Assembly (NCBI RefSeq): GCF_015594845.1
Contig: NZ_JADNRK010000005.1
Span: forward strand, 80,388-144,387
Direction of reading: 5' to 3'
DNA from: Alkalibacter mobilis
GTDB taxonomy: Bacteria > Bacillota > Clostridia > Eubacteriales > Alkalibacteraceae
DNA: 64,000 nt
Shown: in pieces, positions 36,486 through 44,771 of the stretch
Layout of the letters: each line of letters begins with the position of its first letter
Numbering within the stretch: the stretch's first letter is position 1
Notes under the pieces: generated by a model
The model's input: only the letters and a program-made list of their open reading frames with translations
The model's database searches: none
What the model was told of the DNA's origin: nothing
Made by a program: the position numbers and the translations under genes

Positions 36486-36992
36486 TCAGCCTTTTGAGTT
36501 GACCCCCTTGGCCAATTCTTTTATTTTATCCCTTAATATGGCAGCCTCTTCATACTCTTCCTTTTCAACTGCTATTTTCAATTGCCTGTCCAGATCTTCG
36601 ATCTCTCGTTTTCTAACAAGATCTTCATTGCCATTTTTGATCATTTTCCCCGTATGAACATTTTTTCCGTGCATTCTCTTTATCATCGGTGCTATCATGG
36701 GCTCAAAAGCATCATAGCAGTGTTCGCATCCAAATTTACCGTGTTTCTTGAAAAATTCATAGGTCATGCCGCAATGATCACACGTCAAATCTTCATCTTT
36801 AACTGCTTTTTTGTTTGAACCTGCAATATCTTCGGTTAAATTCGTAATGAAATTGGTGTAATCGAAAATATTCTTGCCTATTTGCTCCAAGGATGTACAC
36901 TGATCGCATAAATGCATTTCCTTCTTTTTTCCGTTGATTATTTTTGTAATATGTATTGTGGCTTGTCTCTCATTACAGTTTTCGCATAACAT
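36486..36992 (-). CDS. mcsA: McsA, zinc-finger activator of McsB
   Basis: Protein of 168 residues with four CxxC zinc half-sites (CENC, CDQC, CDHC, CEHC) and a C-terminal UVR motif (LDRQLKIAVEKEEYEEAAILRDKI) that contacts ClpC/McsB. In Bacillus it activates McsB and stabilises CtsR-related regulation. The ATG at 36992 is preferred because GAAGGGAG stands eight bases upstream; a GTG at 37001 would start on the ribosome binding site. That site lies in the last codons of the upstream RAYT-like gene, so the two are translationally linked. Confidence 0.94.
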   Translation of the reverse strand: MLCENCNERQATIHITKIINGKKKEMHLCDQCTSLEQIGKNIFDYTNFITNLTEDIAGSNKKAVKDEDLTCDHCGMTYEFFKKHGKFGCEHCYDAFEPMIAPMIKRMHGKNVHTGKMIKNGNEDLVRKREIEDLDRQLKIAVEKEEYEEAAILRDKIKELAKGVNSKG

Positions 36993-36997
36993 AGCGA

Positions 36998-37801
36998 TCA
37001 CTCCCTTCGATCATTATTTTCCCGACTCCCGGCGATTACCTTGTAAACCGTACCTCTGTTTAAATTCAGCAGCTCTGCTATTCTCCTGATTGAGAAGCCG
37101 CCCATATTTCTGGCCAGCAATATCACTTTGTTTCTATGAGCGATATTTTCTTTATACCCAAGTTGGTTTAAATCAATATGGTTTTTTTTAAGATATTTAT
37201 CGATCTCCAAAACCACGGATCTTTCGACACTTTCCTCAAGATCCAGAAATATCTCCCCGGTTTCTTCAACCATGTAAACTATAAACTTTTTCAGCGCTTC
37301 TTTCCTTTGACTTGAAAAAAGCATGAGGATCGTATCCTGGTTGATGAATTTTTCTCTGGAATCTTTCAAATACTCGTTATAACTGCTCCAGGGATAATCA
37401 CACTGCCTATTTACATAACCACTCTTGACAGGATTGTTATGGACAAACCTGATCATCTGCAAAAGTTTTTTATGATCTTCAATAGCTTCGCTTTTAAAGC
37501 GGTCGTAAAACACTTGTCCCCTTGAATCGTACTTTTTATTGTAATATACCGCATAAGCAACATTTATCCTTTTCATGACATTGGAGATATCTTCCGATTG
37601 TTCTTGAATTATAAAATGTCCGTGATTGTTCATTATGCAATAGGCGTATAGGCTGATCAAATTATCATCCAAGACTCTTTTTACGATTTCCAACAACTTC
37701 TCTTTGTCACTTTTGTCCTGAAAAATATCGCTTTGAGCGTTTCCTTGGATCAATATATGATAAAATCTGCTTTTACTAGTTTCTCTGGGATTTCTTGCCA
37801 C
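36998..37801 (-). CDS. RAYT-like Y1 transposase-family protein with C-terminal helix-turn-helix
   Basis: Protein of 267 residues of the IS200-like REP-associated family (DUF1568 type). The start ARNPRETSKSRFYHILIQGN and the HUH-like metal site MNNHGHFIIQ fit, with Gly between the histidines where a hydrophobic residue is usual. The conserved RYIHxNP motif, whose Tyr I take as the nucleophile, reads RFVHNNPVKSG, so the tyrosine appears replaced by Phe. The C-terminus holds a helix-turn-helix (FSIRRIAELLNLNRGTVYKVI). GTG at 37801 behind AAAGGGTGA is the start. It overlaps the mcsA ribosome binding site and occupies the usual place of ctsR. It may be domesticated as a regulator; it may also be a simple insertion. 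Confidence 0.8.
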   Translation of the reverse strand: MARNPRETSKSRFYHILIQGNAQSDIFQDKSDKEKLLEIVKRVLDDNLISLYAYCIMNNHGHFIIQEQSEDISNVMKRINVAYAVYYNKKYDSRGQVFYDRFKSEAIEDHKKLLQMIRFVHNNPVKSGYVNRQCDYPWSSYNEYLKDSREKFINQDTILMLFSSQRKEALKKFIVYMVEETGEIFLDLEESVERSVVLEIDKYLKKNHIDLNQLGYKENIAHRNKVILLARNMGGFSIRRIAELLNLNRGTVYKVIAGSRENNDRRE

Positions 37802-37826
37802 TATATTCACCCTTTCGAATCGCACG

Positions 37827-37857
37827 GTTGACAACAGGGACGGTTCTATCTGTCAAC
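37827..37857. repeat. REP-like dyad in the leader of the RAYT-mcsA-mcsB-clpC unit
   Basis: GTTGACA (37827-37833) and TGTCAAC (37851-37857) flank GGACGGTTCTAT. RAYT genes are usually bordered by such short palindromes that their proteins recognise. It lies between the promoter and the GTG start. Confidence 0.55.
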
Positions 37858-37860
37858 TTA

Positions 37861-37888
37861 ATTTTATCACATAATAAATAAATGTAAA
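37861..37888 (-). promoter_or_regulatory. Sigma-A promoter of the RAYT-mcsA-mcsB-clpC unit
   Basis: Minus-strand TTTACA (37883-37888), a 16-base spacer and TAAAAT (37861-37866). No tandem GGTCAAA heptads (CtsR operator) were found around it. Confidence 0.55.
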
Positions 37889-37920
37889 GAAAAATCCCGA
37901 ACAATTAAATTGCCCGGGAA
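37886..37920 (-). terminator. Terminator of the EF-G-like gene
   Basis: Minus-strand TCCCG...CGGGA outer arms with inner CAATT/AATTG pairing, followed by TTTTTCTTT. Immediately upstream of the promoter of the next unit. Confidence 0.8.
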
Positions 37921-37928
37921 ATATTATT

Positions 37929-40010
37929 TTATTCATTTGATTCTTCATGAGCCTTTTCTATTACTTTATCGGCAAATTGGGTCGGCAGCTCTTCATATCT
38001 GGTAAACTCCATGGAAAAATCTCCTCTGGCATGAGTCATGGATCTTAATTCCGTAGCGTATTTAAACATTTCCGCATATGGAGCTTCTGCAATTATCTTT
38101 TGCTTTCCATTTTCTGTTGGCTCCATTCCCAAGATCCTTCCCCTCTTTTTGTTAAGGTCCCCCATAATATCGCCCATATAATCATCGGGAACGGTAATTT
38201 CTACCTTATAAATTGGTTCCAGAATTACCGGATTTGCTTCCTTTAGTCCTTTTTTATAAGCAAGTGACGCCGCCATCTTGAATGACATTTCATCAGAGTC
38301 CACTGCGTGGAATGAACCGTCGAATAGAGTGGCTCTCAATCCCACTACAGGATATTTTGCAAGAACCCCTTCTTTTATACAGTCGCGAAGTCCCTTTTCA
38401 ACTGCCGGTATAAAGTTTCGAGGTACCGCACCTCCAACTACCTTGTCTACAAACTCAAATTCAATGTCTGTATCGCCAATTGGTTCAAAATCGATCCATA
38501 CATGTCCGAATTGCCCTCTGCCTCCCGATTGCTTTTTGTGTTTGCCTTCAGCAGTAGCCTTCTTCTTGATAGTTTCCCTGTAAGGTATCTTCGGTTCTGC
38601 CAAACTAACCTCTATGCCAAATTTATTCTTGAGCTTTTCGCATACGATCTCTATGTGCATCTCGCCTAACCCAGAAATCAAAGTCTGTTTTGTCTCGGCA
38701 TTTCTTTCTACATGAAGAGTCTGATCTTCTTCCTGAAGCTTTGTAAATCCACTGCCGATCTTGTCTTCATCGCCTTTGGATTTTGGTTCGACACCCAGTG
38801 AAATGACCGGTTCGGGAAAAACAAGTTTTCTAAATTCGACTGGATCTTTTGGATCGCATAGACTGTCTCCTGTCACAGTATCCGTCAACTTGGATAATGC
38901 GCCCATATCTCCTGCCTGAAGACTTTCAACTTCTATTTGCTTCTTGCCTCTCAGGATATATATATGGTTTACTTTTTCCTTTTTATTCTTGTTTACGTTA
39001 AGCAGCTCCATTCCAGATTGTAAAGTTCCGGAAATCACTTTAAAAAGTGACAACCTTCCAACGTATGGATCCGCAATAGTCTTAAATATCTGTATAGCAA
39101 CAGGGGAATTGCTGTCATATTTTTTAATTCCTGATTCACCGCTGTTTTGCCTGTCGTACATTTCACCCAGGGTGTCTTCCGGCGAAGGGAAATATTCTAT
39201 TAACATGCTTAAAAGAGTTTCCACCCCTATGTTCAATGTTCCCGATGTACATAAAACGGGAATCAGCTCTCCCTCAAGAACTCCTTTTCTAAGCCCTGCA
39301 TGGATTTCAGAATTAGTCAGTTCTTCTCCTGCAAAGTACTTTTCCATAAGATCTTCGTCAGATTGAGCAACCGACTCCATTATCATTTCTCTGAATGGTT
39401 CCAATTTAGCCTTGAGATCGTCTGGGACGGGCATGTCAAAACATCGGTCACCCTTTCTTTCGCGGCCTTTCATGTCAACGACATTGATCACTCCGTTAAA
39501 TTCAGGACCCTCTCCGAATGGAAGCTCGAAAGGTACCACCTTATTTCCGAATTTTTCCTTTAGATCTTCCATAATTTTTTCAAATTTTACATTTTCCCTG
39601 TCCATCTTGTTTACGACCAAAACAGCGGGAATTTTTTCATTTTCTATCATTTCCCAAGACTTTTCAGTTCCAACTTCAATTCCTGACAATGCGTCAAGAA
39701 CCAAAACCGCACCATCAGCTACTCTTAATGAACTGCTTGCTTCCCCCAAAAAATCAAAATAACCGGGAACATCAATTACATTGATCTTATGTCCCCCGTA
39801 TTCCAACGGAACAGTTGTAGCATTTATTGATATCATTCTCTTGGTTTCTTCACTGTCGTAATCGGAAATTGTGGTTCCGTCCTCCACCCTTCCCATTCTG
39901 TCGATAATTCCTGCATTGTACGCCATAGCTTCCGTCAAAGTAGTCTTTCCACTGCCGCTGTGCCCTAGAATTGCTACATTTCTGATATTGCTTGTTGGAT
40001 ACGTTTTCAT
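37929..40010 (-). CDS. Elongation factor G-like GTPase (EF-G paralogue)
   Basis: Translational GTPase of 693 residues with the full EF-G domain order I to V. The P-loop is GHSGSGKT (16-23) and the NKxD motif NKMD. The switch II motif, DTPGH in EF-G and EF-Tu, reads DVPGYFDF (79-86), so the catalytic histidine position is Tyr83. This is typical of the divergent EF-G2-type paralogues and suggests altered GTP hydrolysis and a specialised role, not elongation as such. Domain IV (HKKQSGGRGQFGHVWIDFEP) is retained. The ATG at 40010 behind GAGGGGGAG is used, not the ATG at 40067. Monocistronic. Confidence 0.9.
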   Translation of the reverse strand: MKTYPTSNIRNVAILGHSGSGKTTLTEAMAYNAGIIDRMGRVEDGTTISDYDSEETKRMISINATTVPLEYGGHKINVIDVPGYFDFLGEASSSLRVADGAVLVLDALSGIEVGTEKSWEMIENEKIPAVLVVNKMDRENVKFEKIMEDLKEKFGNKVVPFELPFGEGPEFNGVINVVDMKGRERKGDRCFDMPVPDDLKAKLEPFREMIMESVAQSDEDLMEKYFAGEELTNSEIHAGLRKGVLEGELIPVLCTSGTLNIGVETLLSMLIEYFPSPEDTLGEMYDRQNSGESGIKKYDSNSPVAIQIFKTIADPYVGRLSLFKVISGTLQSGMELLNVNKNKKEKVNHIYILRGKKQIEVESLQAGDMGALSKLTDTVTGDSLCDPKDPVEFRKLVFPEPVISLGVEPKSKGDEDKIGSGFTKLQEEDQTLHVERNAETKQTLISGLGEMHIEIVCEKLKNKFGIEVSLAEPKIPYRETIKKKATAEGKHKKQSGGRGQFGHVWIDFEPIGDTDIEFEFVDKVVGGAVPRNFIPAVEKGLRDCIKEGVLAKYPVVGLRATLFDGSFHAVDSDEMSFKMAASLAYKKGLKEANPVILEPIYKVEITVPDDYMGDIMGDLNKKRGRILGMEPTENGKQKIIAEAPYAEMFKYATELRSMTHARGDFSMEFTRYEELPTQFADKVIEKAHEESNE

Positions 40011-40139
40011 TGTTGCTCCCCCTCGCCATTGATTTTTGTTTTGTGTACATATCCATGTTACATGCAAAGAAAATCTAATATTGCTATTATTTTATAATAA
40101 TTCCGACACTTTTTCCATAACTATCTCAAGAGTGATCCG

Positions 40140-40922
40140 TCAATAAGTTATTTTTTCTCTCAACTTCTTTATAATTTTTTTCTCCAAACGTGATATCGTC
40201 ATTTGGGAAACGCCCAACTCTTCGGCGATGTCGCTTTGACTTTTATTGTTGTAGTATCTGTCTACTATTATTTTTTTGTCATATTCGTCCATTTCATCAA
40301 AAATGTTTTTTATTAAATCCTTGTCCTCAACTTCGGATATATTCGTGTCTTCTATCCCCAAGACCTCAAACAATGACAAATCATTCTCATCTTTTGAGTT
40401 GCTGATCCTTACATCAAGGGATGTAGGTGAGTAAGCATAGCTGCCTTCCATAGCCTCTATGACCTCTTCTTCAGAAACTTCAAGATATTCTGAGATATCT
40501 TTTATTGTTGGAGTTCGCATGAGTTTGTGCTGAAGGTAGTCCTTTGACATATTTATTTTACGGGACAATTCTTGGATCCTTCTAGGTACTTTGATGATCC
40601 ATTCCTTGTCTCTAAAATATTTTTTGATTTCTCCAAGTATGGTTGGAGTGGCAAAACTGGAAAACTCATAACCTTTGGAGGGATCGAACCTTTCGATGGC
40701 ATAAATCAGCCCCAAGCTGGCTACTTGAAAAATATCCTCGTACTCAACACCCTTGTTGATGTACTTTTTTGACAATATTTCAGGTATGTACATGAATTCC
40801 CCAAAAATTCTGTTCCTGACATCAATGTCCTTGGTGGCTATGTACTGCTCAAAAAGCGCTTCTGTGTATTTTTTTTTGTCTTGTTTTTTCGCATCAACTT
40901 TTGCCGAGACTTCCCTTACCAT
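40140..40922 (-). CDS. sigB: RNA polymerase sigma-B-type factor
   Basis: Sigma-70 family group 3 factor of 260 residues of the SigB/SigF/SigG branch. Region 2 (YEDIFQVASLGLIYAIERFDPSKGYEFSSFA), region 3 (WIIKVPRRIQELSRKI) and region 4 helix-turn-helix (SQSDIAEELGVSQMTISRLEKKIIKKL) are all present. The VPRR motif and the RsbV/RsbW genes directly upstream favour the general stress factor over sporulation SigF. It starts three bases after rsbW and ends the ytxH-ytxG-rsbV-rsbW-sigB operon. Promoters of matching type occur in front of its own operon and two others here. Confidence 0.93.
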   Translation of the reverse strand: MVREVSAKVDAKKQDKKKYTEALFEQYIATKDIDVRNRIFGEFMYIPEILSKKYINKGVEYEDIFQVASLGLIYAIERFDPSKGYEFSSFATPTILGEIKKYFRDKEWIIKVPRRIQELSRKINMSKDYLQHKLMRTPTIKDISEYLEVSEEEVIEAMEGSYAYSPTSLDVRISNSKDENDLSLFEVLGIEDTNISEVEDKDLIKNIFDEMDEYDKKIIVDRYYNNKSQSDIAEELGVSQMTISRLEKKIIKKLREKITY

Positions 40923-40925
40923 AAA

Positions 40926-41354
40926 TTACTCCTCTAATTGTTTTATCATACGAATTACAGTTCCCCTGTCACCGGTACTTTTGACCTCGACCTGATCCAT
41001 CAGCGTTCTGATTATGTACAACCCCAATCCATTCTCCTTGGGATTTTCCAAATCCGGAGTTTCAACATCTGATACTGCAAATCCTTCACCCTTGTCACGA
41101 ACATCTATTATCAATTCCTTGTCCGAAACAAAATAGTCTACGTTGTAGCTGTCTTTGGGGATCTTGCAGCCATGCTTCATAGCGTTTGTACAAGCTTCGC
41201 TGACTGCAACCTTCAGATCTTCGATAGCATCCACATTAAAGCCCATCCTGTTTGCTATACCGGATAGAGTTAGACGGGCTACACTGACAAACTCGGGAAC
41301 ACCGGGCAAAGTCAATGAGATTTTCACTCTATCTTCCTTGTTTTGAATTTCCAT
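40926..41354 (-). CDS. rsbW: Anti-sigma-B factor, serine kinase RsbW
   Basis: GHKL-fold kinase of 142 residues with N-box EACTNAMKHG, G1 box VRDKGEGF and G2 box NGLGLYII. It would hold sigma-B inactive and phosphorylate RsbV in the partner-switching cycle. It lies between rsbV and sigB with tight spacing. Confidence 0.94.
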   Translation of the reverse strand: MEIQNKEDRVKISLTLPGVPEFVSVARLTLSGIANRMGFNVDAIEDLKVAVSEACTNAMKHGCKIPKDSYNVDYFVSDKELIIDVRDKGEGFAVSDVETPDLENPKENGLGLYIIRTLMDQVEVKSTGDRGTVIRMIKQLEE

Positions 41355-41369
41355 ATTATTTTCCTCCGT

Positions 41370-41678
41370 TTACTCAGTAACAAAAATCTTGTTTAGCCCT
41401 GTTATTTCGAAAAGTCTGGAAACATTTGATTTCATATTTGAAATCTTTATGACAGTGTCCGGATTCTTTCCTTTGACCCCGATTATAGCTCCAAGGCCGG
41501 TGCTGTCGATGTAATCAAGTTTTTCCAAATCGAATATTATCTCTTTACCGGATACATCCTTGACCTGATCCAATTTTTCTTTCAACATATCCACTGTGTA
41601 AATGTCGACTTCTCCTATAAGCGAAATCTGTACTTTATCTGCTCCATCGTTGACACTTATTGATAACATATCCCTCAT
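41370..41678 (-). CDS. rsbV: Anti-anti-sigma factor RsbV
   Basis: STAS-domain protein of 102 residues. The phosphorylatable serine is Ser59 in LDYIDSTGLGAI. Unphosphorylated RsbV binds RsbW and frees sigma-B. No RsbU/RsbP-type phosphatase is encoded in the window, so the input that dephosphorylates it lies elsewhere. The first ATG (41678) lies three bases after GGAGG, a tight spacing; a second ATG at 41669 is possible. Confidence 0.94.
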   Translation of the reverse strand: MRDMLSISVNDGADKVQISLIGEVDIYTVDMLKEKLDQVKDVSGKEIIFDLEKLDYIDSTGLGAIIGVKGKNPDTVIKISNMKSNVSRLFEITGLNKIFVTE

Positions 41679-41733
41679 TTTCCTCCCGACACAAGTTCAG
41701 AGGAAACTTTACGTTTCCTCCGTTTCTCTTATT

Positions 41734-42111
41734 TTACCTTTTATTCGTTTTGGTTTTCTTTCTGTCCAAAACCCTTAAAAGAGCCTGTGCATAAGTAACG
41801 GTTTTCAGCATTGGCGACAGCACGTAGTTCTTTGATGTCTTGACTGTCTTTTCAACATTTATTATAGAGTTTTTTAGTGCTCCGACAGACTCCTGAACAT
41901 CTTCCACCACCATGGATGAACTCTTTGTGATGATCTCGACTTCAGACATTATCTGCTCGATAGCCCTTCTATTGTCTGTGATGATAGCGTTAACATCTTC
42001 CATCGTCTTAGCCAACCGTTTCAATGTCATAGCAAGATATATAGCTCCTATAACAAAGGCGACTCCTATAAGCAAAATTCCCGCTTCCCATAAACTAGCG
42101 CTTTCAAACAT
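41734..42111 (-). CDS. ytxG: DUF948 (YtxG-like) membrane-anchored stress protein
   Basis: Protein of 125 residues with one N-terminal membrane helix (AGILLIGVAFVIGAIYLAM) followed by an amphipathic helical region rich in hydrophobic heptads (VNAIITDNRRAIEQIMSEVE). This fits DUF948. In Bacillus, ytxG and ytxH are neighbours in a general stress operon. Here the same pair sits directly upstream of rsbV-rsbW-sigB. The basic C-terminus is LDRKKTKTNKR. Molecular function unknown. Confidence 0.85.
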   Translation of the reverse strand: MFESASLWEAGILLIGVAFVIGAIYLAMTLKRLAKTMEDVNAIITDNRRAIEQIMSEVEIITKSSSMVVEDVQESVGALKNSIINVEKTVKTSKNYVLSPMLKTVTYAQALLRVLDRKKTKTNKR

Positions 42112-42134
42112 TTATATCACCCTCGTATTGGTCA

Positions 42135-42551
42135 TTATATTTCTTTATATTCATCTACTTTTTCTTTTGCTTCTTCCTTTATCTCTCCAATGGTTTCTTC
42201 TGCTTCTTCTTTGAATCCTTCAGCTTCATCCTCCAGCTCGTCCATTGCCTCTTCTATGGAACCCTTTACCTCTTCGAGCTTTTCTTCGATGTTGTGCTTG
42301 TATCCAGAAACCTTTTCACCTACTTTTTCACTTAGACTTTCAACTTTCTTCTCAAGGTTTTCCTTGTATGTTCCTGCCTGCTCCATGGCTTCACTACTGA
42401 AATCCTTGACATTGTCTGCGAAATCCTCACCTAAATCCTTAAGTTTCTTCACAGTCTCCTTCCCTGATTCCGGAGCCAATAAAATACCTGTAAGGCCGCC
42501 AATTATCGTACCTATCAAAACCCCACTTAAAAAATTCGTGCTTTTTGACAT
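42135..42551 (-). CDS. ytxH: YtxH-like general stress protein
   Basis: Protein of 138 residues. The N-terminus has the YtxH membrane motif (FLSGVLIGTIIGGLTGILLAP, with SGKET following). The remaining 100 residues are a highly charged, glutamate/lysine-rich coiled coil with repeated KEEAEE-type units, reminiscent of LEA-like stress proteins. It is the first gene of the sigB operon, 43 bases downstream of the -10 of a sigma-B promoter. Confidence 0.9.
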   Translation of the reverse strand: MSKSTNFLSGVLIGTIIGGLTGILLAPESGKETVKKLKDLGEDFADNVKDFSSEAMEQAGTYKENLEKKVESLSEKVGEKVSGYKHNIEEKLEEVKGSIEEAMDELEDEAEGFKEEAEETIGEIKEEAKEKVDEYKEI

Positions 42552-42593
42552 AAAAAACCCTCCTCAATTACTTTGTTATCTTATCTTCTGTTG

Positions 42594-42618
42594 ATACCCA
42601 AATTAAGTTTCCTTAAAC
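42594..42618 (-). promoter_or_regulatory. Consensus sigma-B promoter of the ytxH-ytxG-rsbVW-sigB operon
   Basis: Minus-strand GTTTAA (42613-42618), a 13-base spacer and GGGTAT (42594-42599): an exact match to the Bacillus sigma-B consensus. It implies positive autoregulation of sigB. Confidence 0.88.
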
Positions 42619-42646
42619 ACAAATGAGTTATTTACATTTCAAAAAA

Positions 42647-42672
42647 TCGAAACCCGCCTTGGCGGGTTTCGA
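42647..42672 (-). terminator. Terminator of ptsI-ptsH
   Basis: Perfect 12-base stem (TCGAAACCCGCC / GGCGGGTTTCGA) followed on the minus strand by TTTTTTG. It separates the pts genes from the sigma-B promoter. Confidence 0.9.
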
Positions 42673-42679
42673 TCATTTA

Positions 42680-42946
42680 TTACTCTTCTCCAAATTTGCT
42701 TTCAATCAATTCGACCAAAGCGTTTACAGCTTGTTCTTCGTCTTCACCATCGGCTTCAACAGTTACCACAGTGTCCTTGCTTATACCGCCGGCCATTATT
42801 CCCATAATGCTTTTTGCATTGATTTTTTTACCGTCTTTGATCACGTTGATCTCTGATTTGTATTTTCCTGCCTCCTGAACAAACATGGAAGCCGGTCTTG
42901 CGTGCAACCCGGTTGCGTTTAAAATTGTTACCTCTTTGCTGAACAT
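42680..42946 (-). CDS. ptsH: Phosphocarrier protein HPr
   Basis: PTS phosphocarrier of 88 residues. It has the catalytic His15 in GLHARPAS and the regulatory Ser46 in NAKSIMGIMAGG, so it can take part both in sugar phosphotransfer and in HPr kinase/CcpA control. It lies 12 bases downstream of ptsI, the reverse of the usual ptsH-ptsI order. Confidence 0.97.
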   Translation of the reverse strand: MFSKEVTILNATGLHARPASMFVQEAGKYKSEINVIKDGKKINAKSIMGIMAGGISKDTVVTVEADGEDEEQAVNALVELIESKFGEE

Positions 42947-42958
42947 ATAAGTTTCCTC

Positions 42959-44686
42959 CTAAATTAATTTTATATCCAATTTTTCAAGTTCTTCCCCCAC
43001 CATGGCCAATACTTCTTCCTCAGTGGAAAGCCCTAAAGCTTTTTTTGCAATTTCCTGAGCATCTTTAAAGTTTACACTTCTGATAATTTTCTTGATCTGC
43101 GGAACTGAAGATGCACTCATGCTGAATTCATCCAATCCGAGTCCAAGCAGTATCAAAGCCGCTCTTGGATCTCCGGCCAACTCACCGCACATGCCGGTAA
43201 ATTTGCCTTCGACATCATGGGAGGCGTCTATCACCATTTTTACCAACCTGAGTATTGCAGGCGTCAGCGGCTGGTACAGATATGATACAGTTTCGTTCAT
43301 TCTGTCTACAGCCAAAGCATACTGACAAAGATCATTTGTGCCAATGCTGAAGAAGTCAACCTCGCTTGCTATTATGTCTGCAGTGACCGCTGCTGAAGGA
43401 ATCTCTACCATTATACCAACTTTTATATTTTCGTCAAAAGAAATATTTTCATTTCTTAATTCTTCCTTGCATTCTTCCAATATTGCCTTGGCTTGTTTCA
43501 CTTCGGTTACGTTCGATATCATGGGGAACATAATATGAGCATTTCCGTATACTCCCGCTCTCAGTATGGCTCTAAGTTGCGTCTTGAACAAATTCTTCTC
43601 TACAAAGCACAGTCTTACCGCCCTTAATCCAAGGAATGGGTTCATCTCTTCATCAAGTTGCAAGTAAGGAAGTTTTTTGTCTCCCCCGATATCCAGGGTT
43701 CTGATTATCACGGGGTGGCCATCCATGCTTTCAAGGACTTCCTTGTATGCTTTGAACTGCTTTTCTTCATCAGGCATCTTGTCGCTGTCCATATATAGAA
43801 ATTCAGTTCTGTACAAACCAACTCCTGTACCGCCGTTTCTTAGAACACCCTCCACATCTTTGGGAGTTCCGATGTTTCCAACCAATTCAACTTCGTGACC
43901 GTCCAAAGTTACCGCCGGAAGATCTTTCAACTGGGCCAGTTCTTTAACAAATGCTTCGTATTCGGATTTCTTTGTCAAATACTCATCCATAGTCTTTTCA
44001 TCGGGATTTACCACTACTACACCGTCGATCCCATCAACTATTACAATGTCACCGTCTTTAGTGTCGTGTGTAACGTTCTTCAATCCCAACACAGCAGGTA
44101 TTTCCAGACTTCTTGCCATTATTGCGGTATGTGAAGTTCTACCGCCGATATCGGTGGCAAAACCCAGAACCTTTTGTTTGTTCATGGTTGCCGTATCGGA
44201 AGGTGTAAGATCGTAAGCTATGATTATGGAATCTTCATTTATAGCTCCCAAATCCTGATCTTTGATGCCTAGAGAATTTCTGATCAATCTGCCTCCTACA
44301 TCTTTTATGTCGGCTGCTCTTTCCTTCATATATTCGTCATCCATGGATTCAAAGATCCCAACAAACATGTCTGTTATTTGCTTTATGCCGTTATCCGCTG
44401 AAATCGATTGATTCTTGATCGCCTCTTGTATCTGACCCACGTATTCCGGATCATCCAAGACCATCAAGTGAGCTGCAAATATTCTTGCCTCTTCGTCTCC
44501 AAGCTCAATAACAGCCTGTTCATGGATTTTTTTCAACTGATCCTTTGATTTTTCAAGTGCATCAGCAAGTCTGTCGAGTTCATTCTGTATATCGTCTATT
44601 TTGTCCGTATTTACTTTGATTTCTTCGTGTTTTATTACAAATGCTTTTGCAATTGCAATACCCGGTGATGCTCCGATACCTTTCAT
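42959..44686 (-). CDS. ptsI: PTS enzyme I (phosphoenolpyruvate-protein phosphotransferase)
   Basis: Cytoplasmic PTS enzyme of 575 residues. The N-terminal domain carries the phosphorylated histidine in GGRTSHTAIMARSLEIPAV (about residue 189). The C-terminal PEP-binding TIM barrel has GTGVGLYRTEFLYM, IIRTLDIGGDKKLPYL and FFSIGTNDLCQYALAVDR. It passes phosphate from PEP to HPr, encoded directly downstream. The ATG at 44686 is preceded by a GGGAGG site. Confidence 0.97.
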   Translation of the reverse strand: MKGIGASPGIAIAKAFVIKHEEIKVNTDKIDDIQNELDRLADALEKSKDQLKKIHEQAVIELGDEEARIFAAHLMVLDDPEYVGQIQEAIKNQSISADNGIKQITDMFVGIFESMDDEYMKERAADIKDVGGRLIRNSLGIKDQDLGAINEDSIIIAYDLTPSDTATMNKQKVLGFATDIGGRTSHTAIMARSLEIPAVLGLKNVTHDTKDGDIVIVDGIDGVVVVNPDEKTMDEYLTKKSEYEAFVKELAQLKDLPAVTLDGHEVELVGNIGTPKDVEGVLRNGGTGVGLYRTEFLYMDSDKMPDEEKQFKAYKEVLESMDGHPVIIRTLDIGGDKKLPYLQLDEEMNPFLGLRAVRLCFVEKNLFKTQLRAILRAGVYGNAHIMFPMISNVTEVKQAKAILEECKEELRNENISFDENIKVGIMVEIPSAAVTADIIASEVDFFSIGTNDLCQYALAVDRMNETVSYLYQPLTPAILRLVKMVIDASHDVEGKFTGMCGELAGDPRAALILLGLGLDEFSMSASSVPQIKKIIRSVNFKDAQEIAKKALGLSTEEEVLAMVGEELEKLDIKLI

Positions 44687-44771
44687 TCATAGACCTCCCT
44701 GAAAATATTTCATTTTTTTTGTTTAAGCTCACGTTTTCTAATTCTACCACAGGCCATTTCATAATTCTACA

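Noticed and set aside
36030..36497. A 155-codon open frame antisense to mcsB
   Set aside because: Shadow of a fully conserved McsB gene, with no recognisable domain or ribosome binding site.
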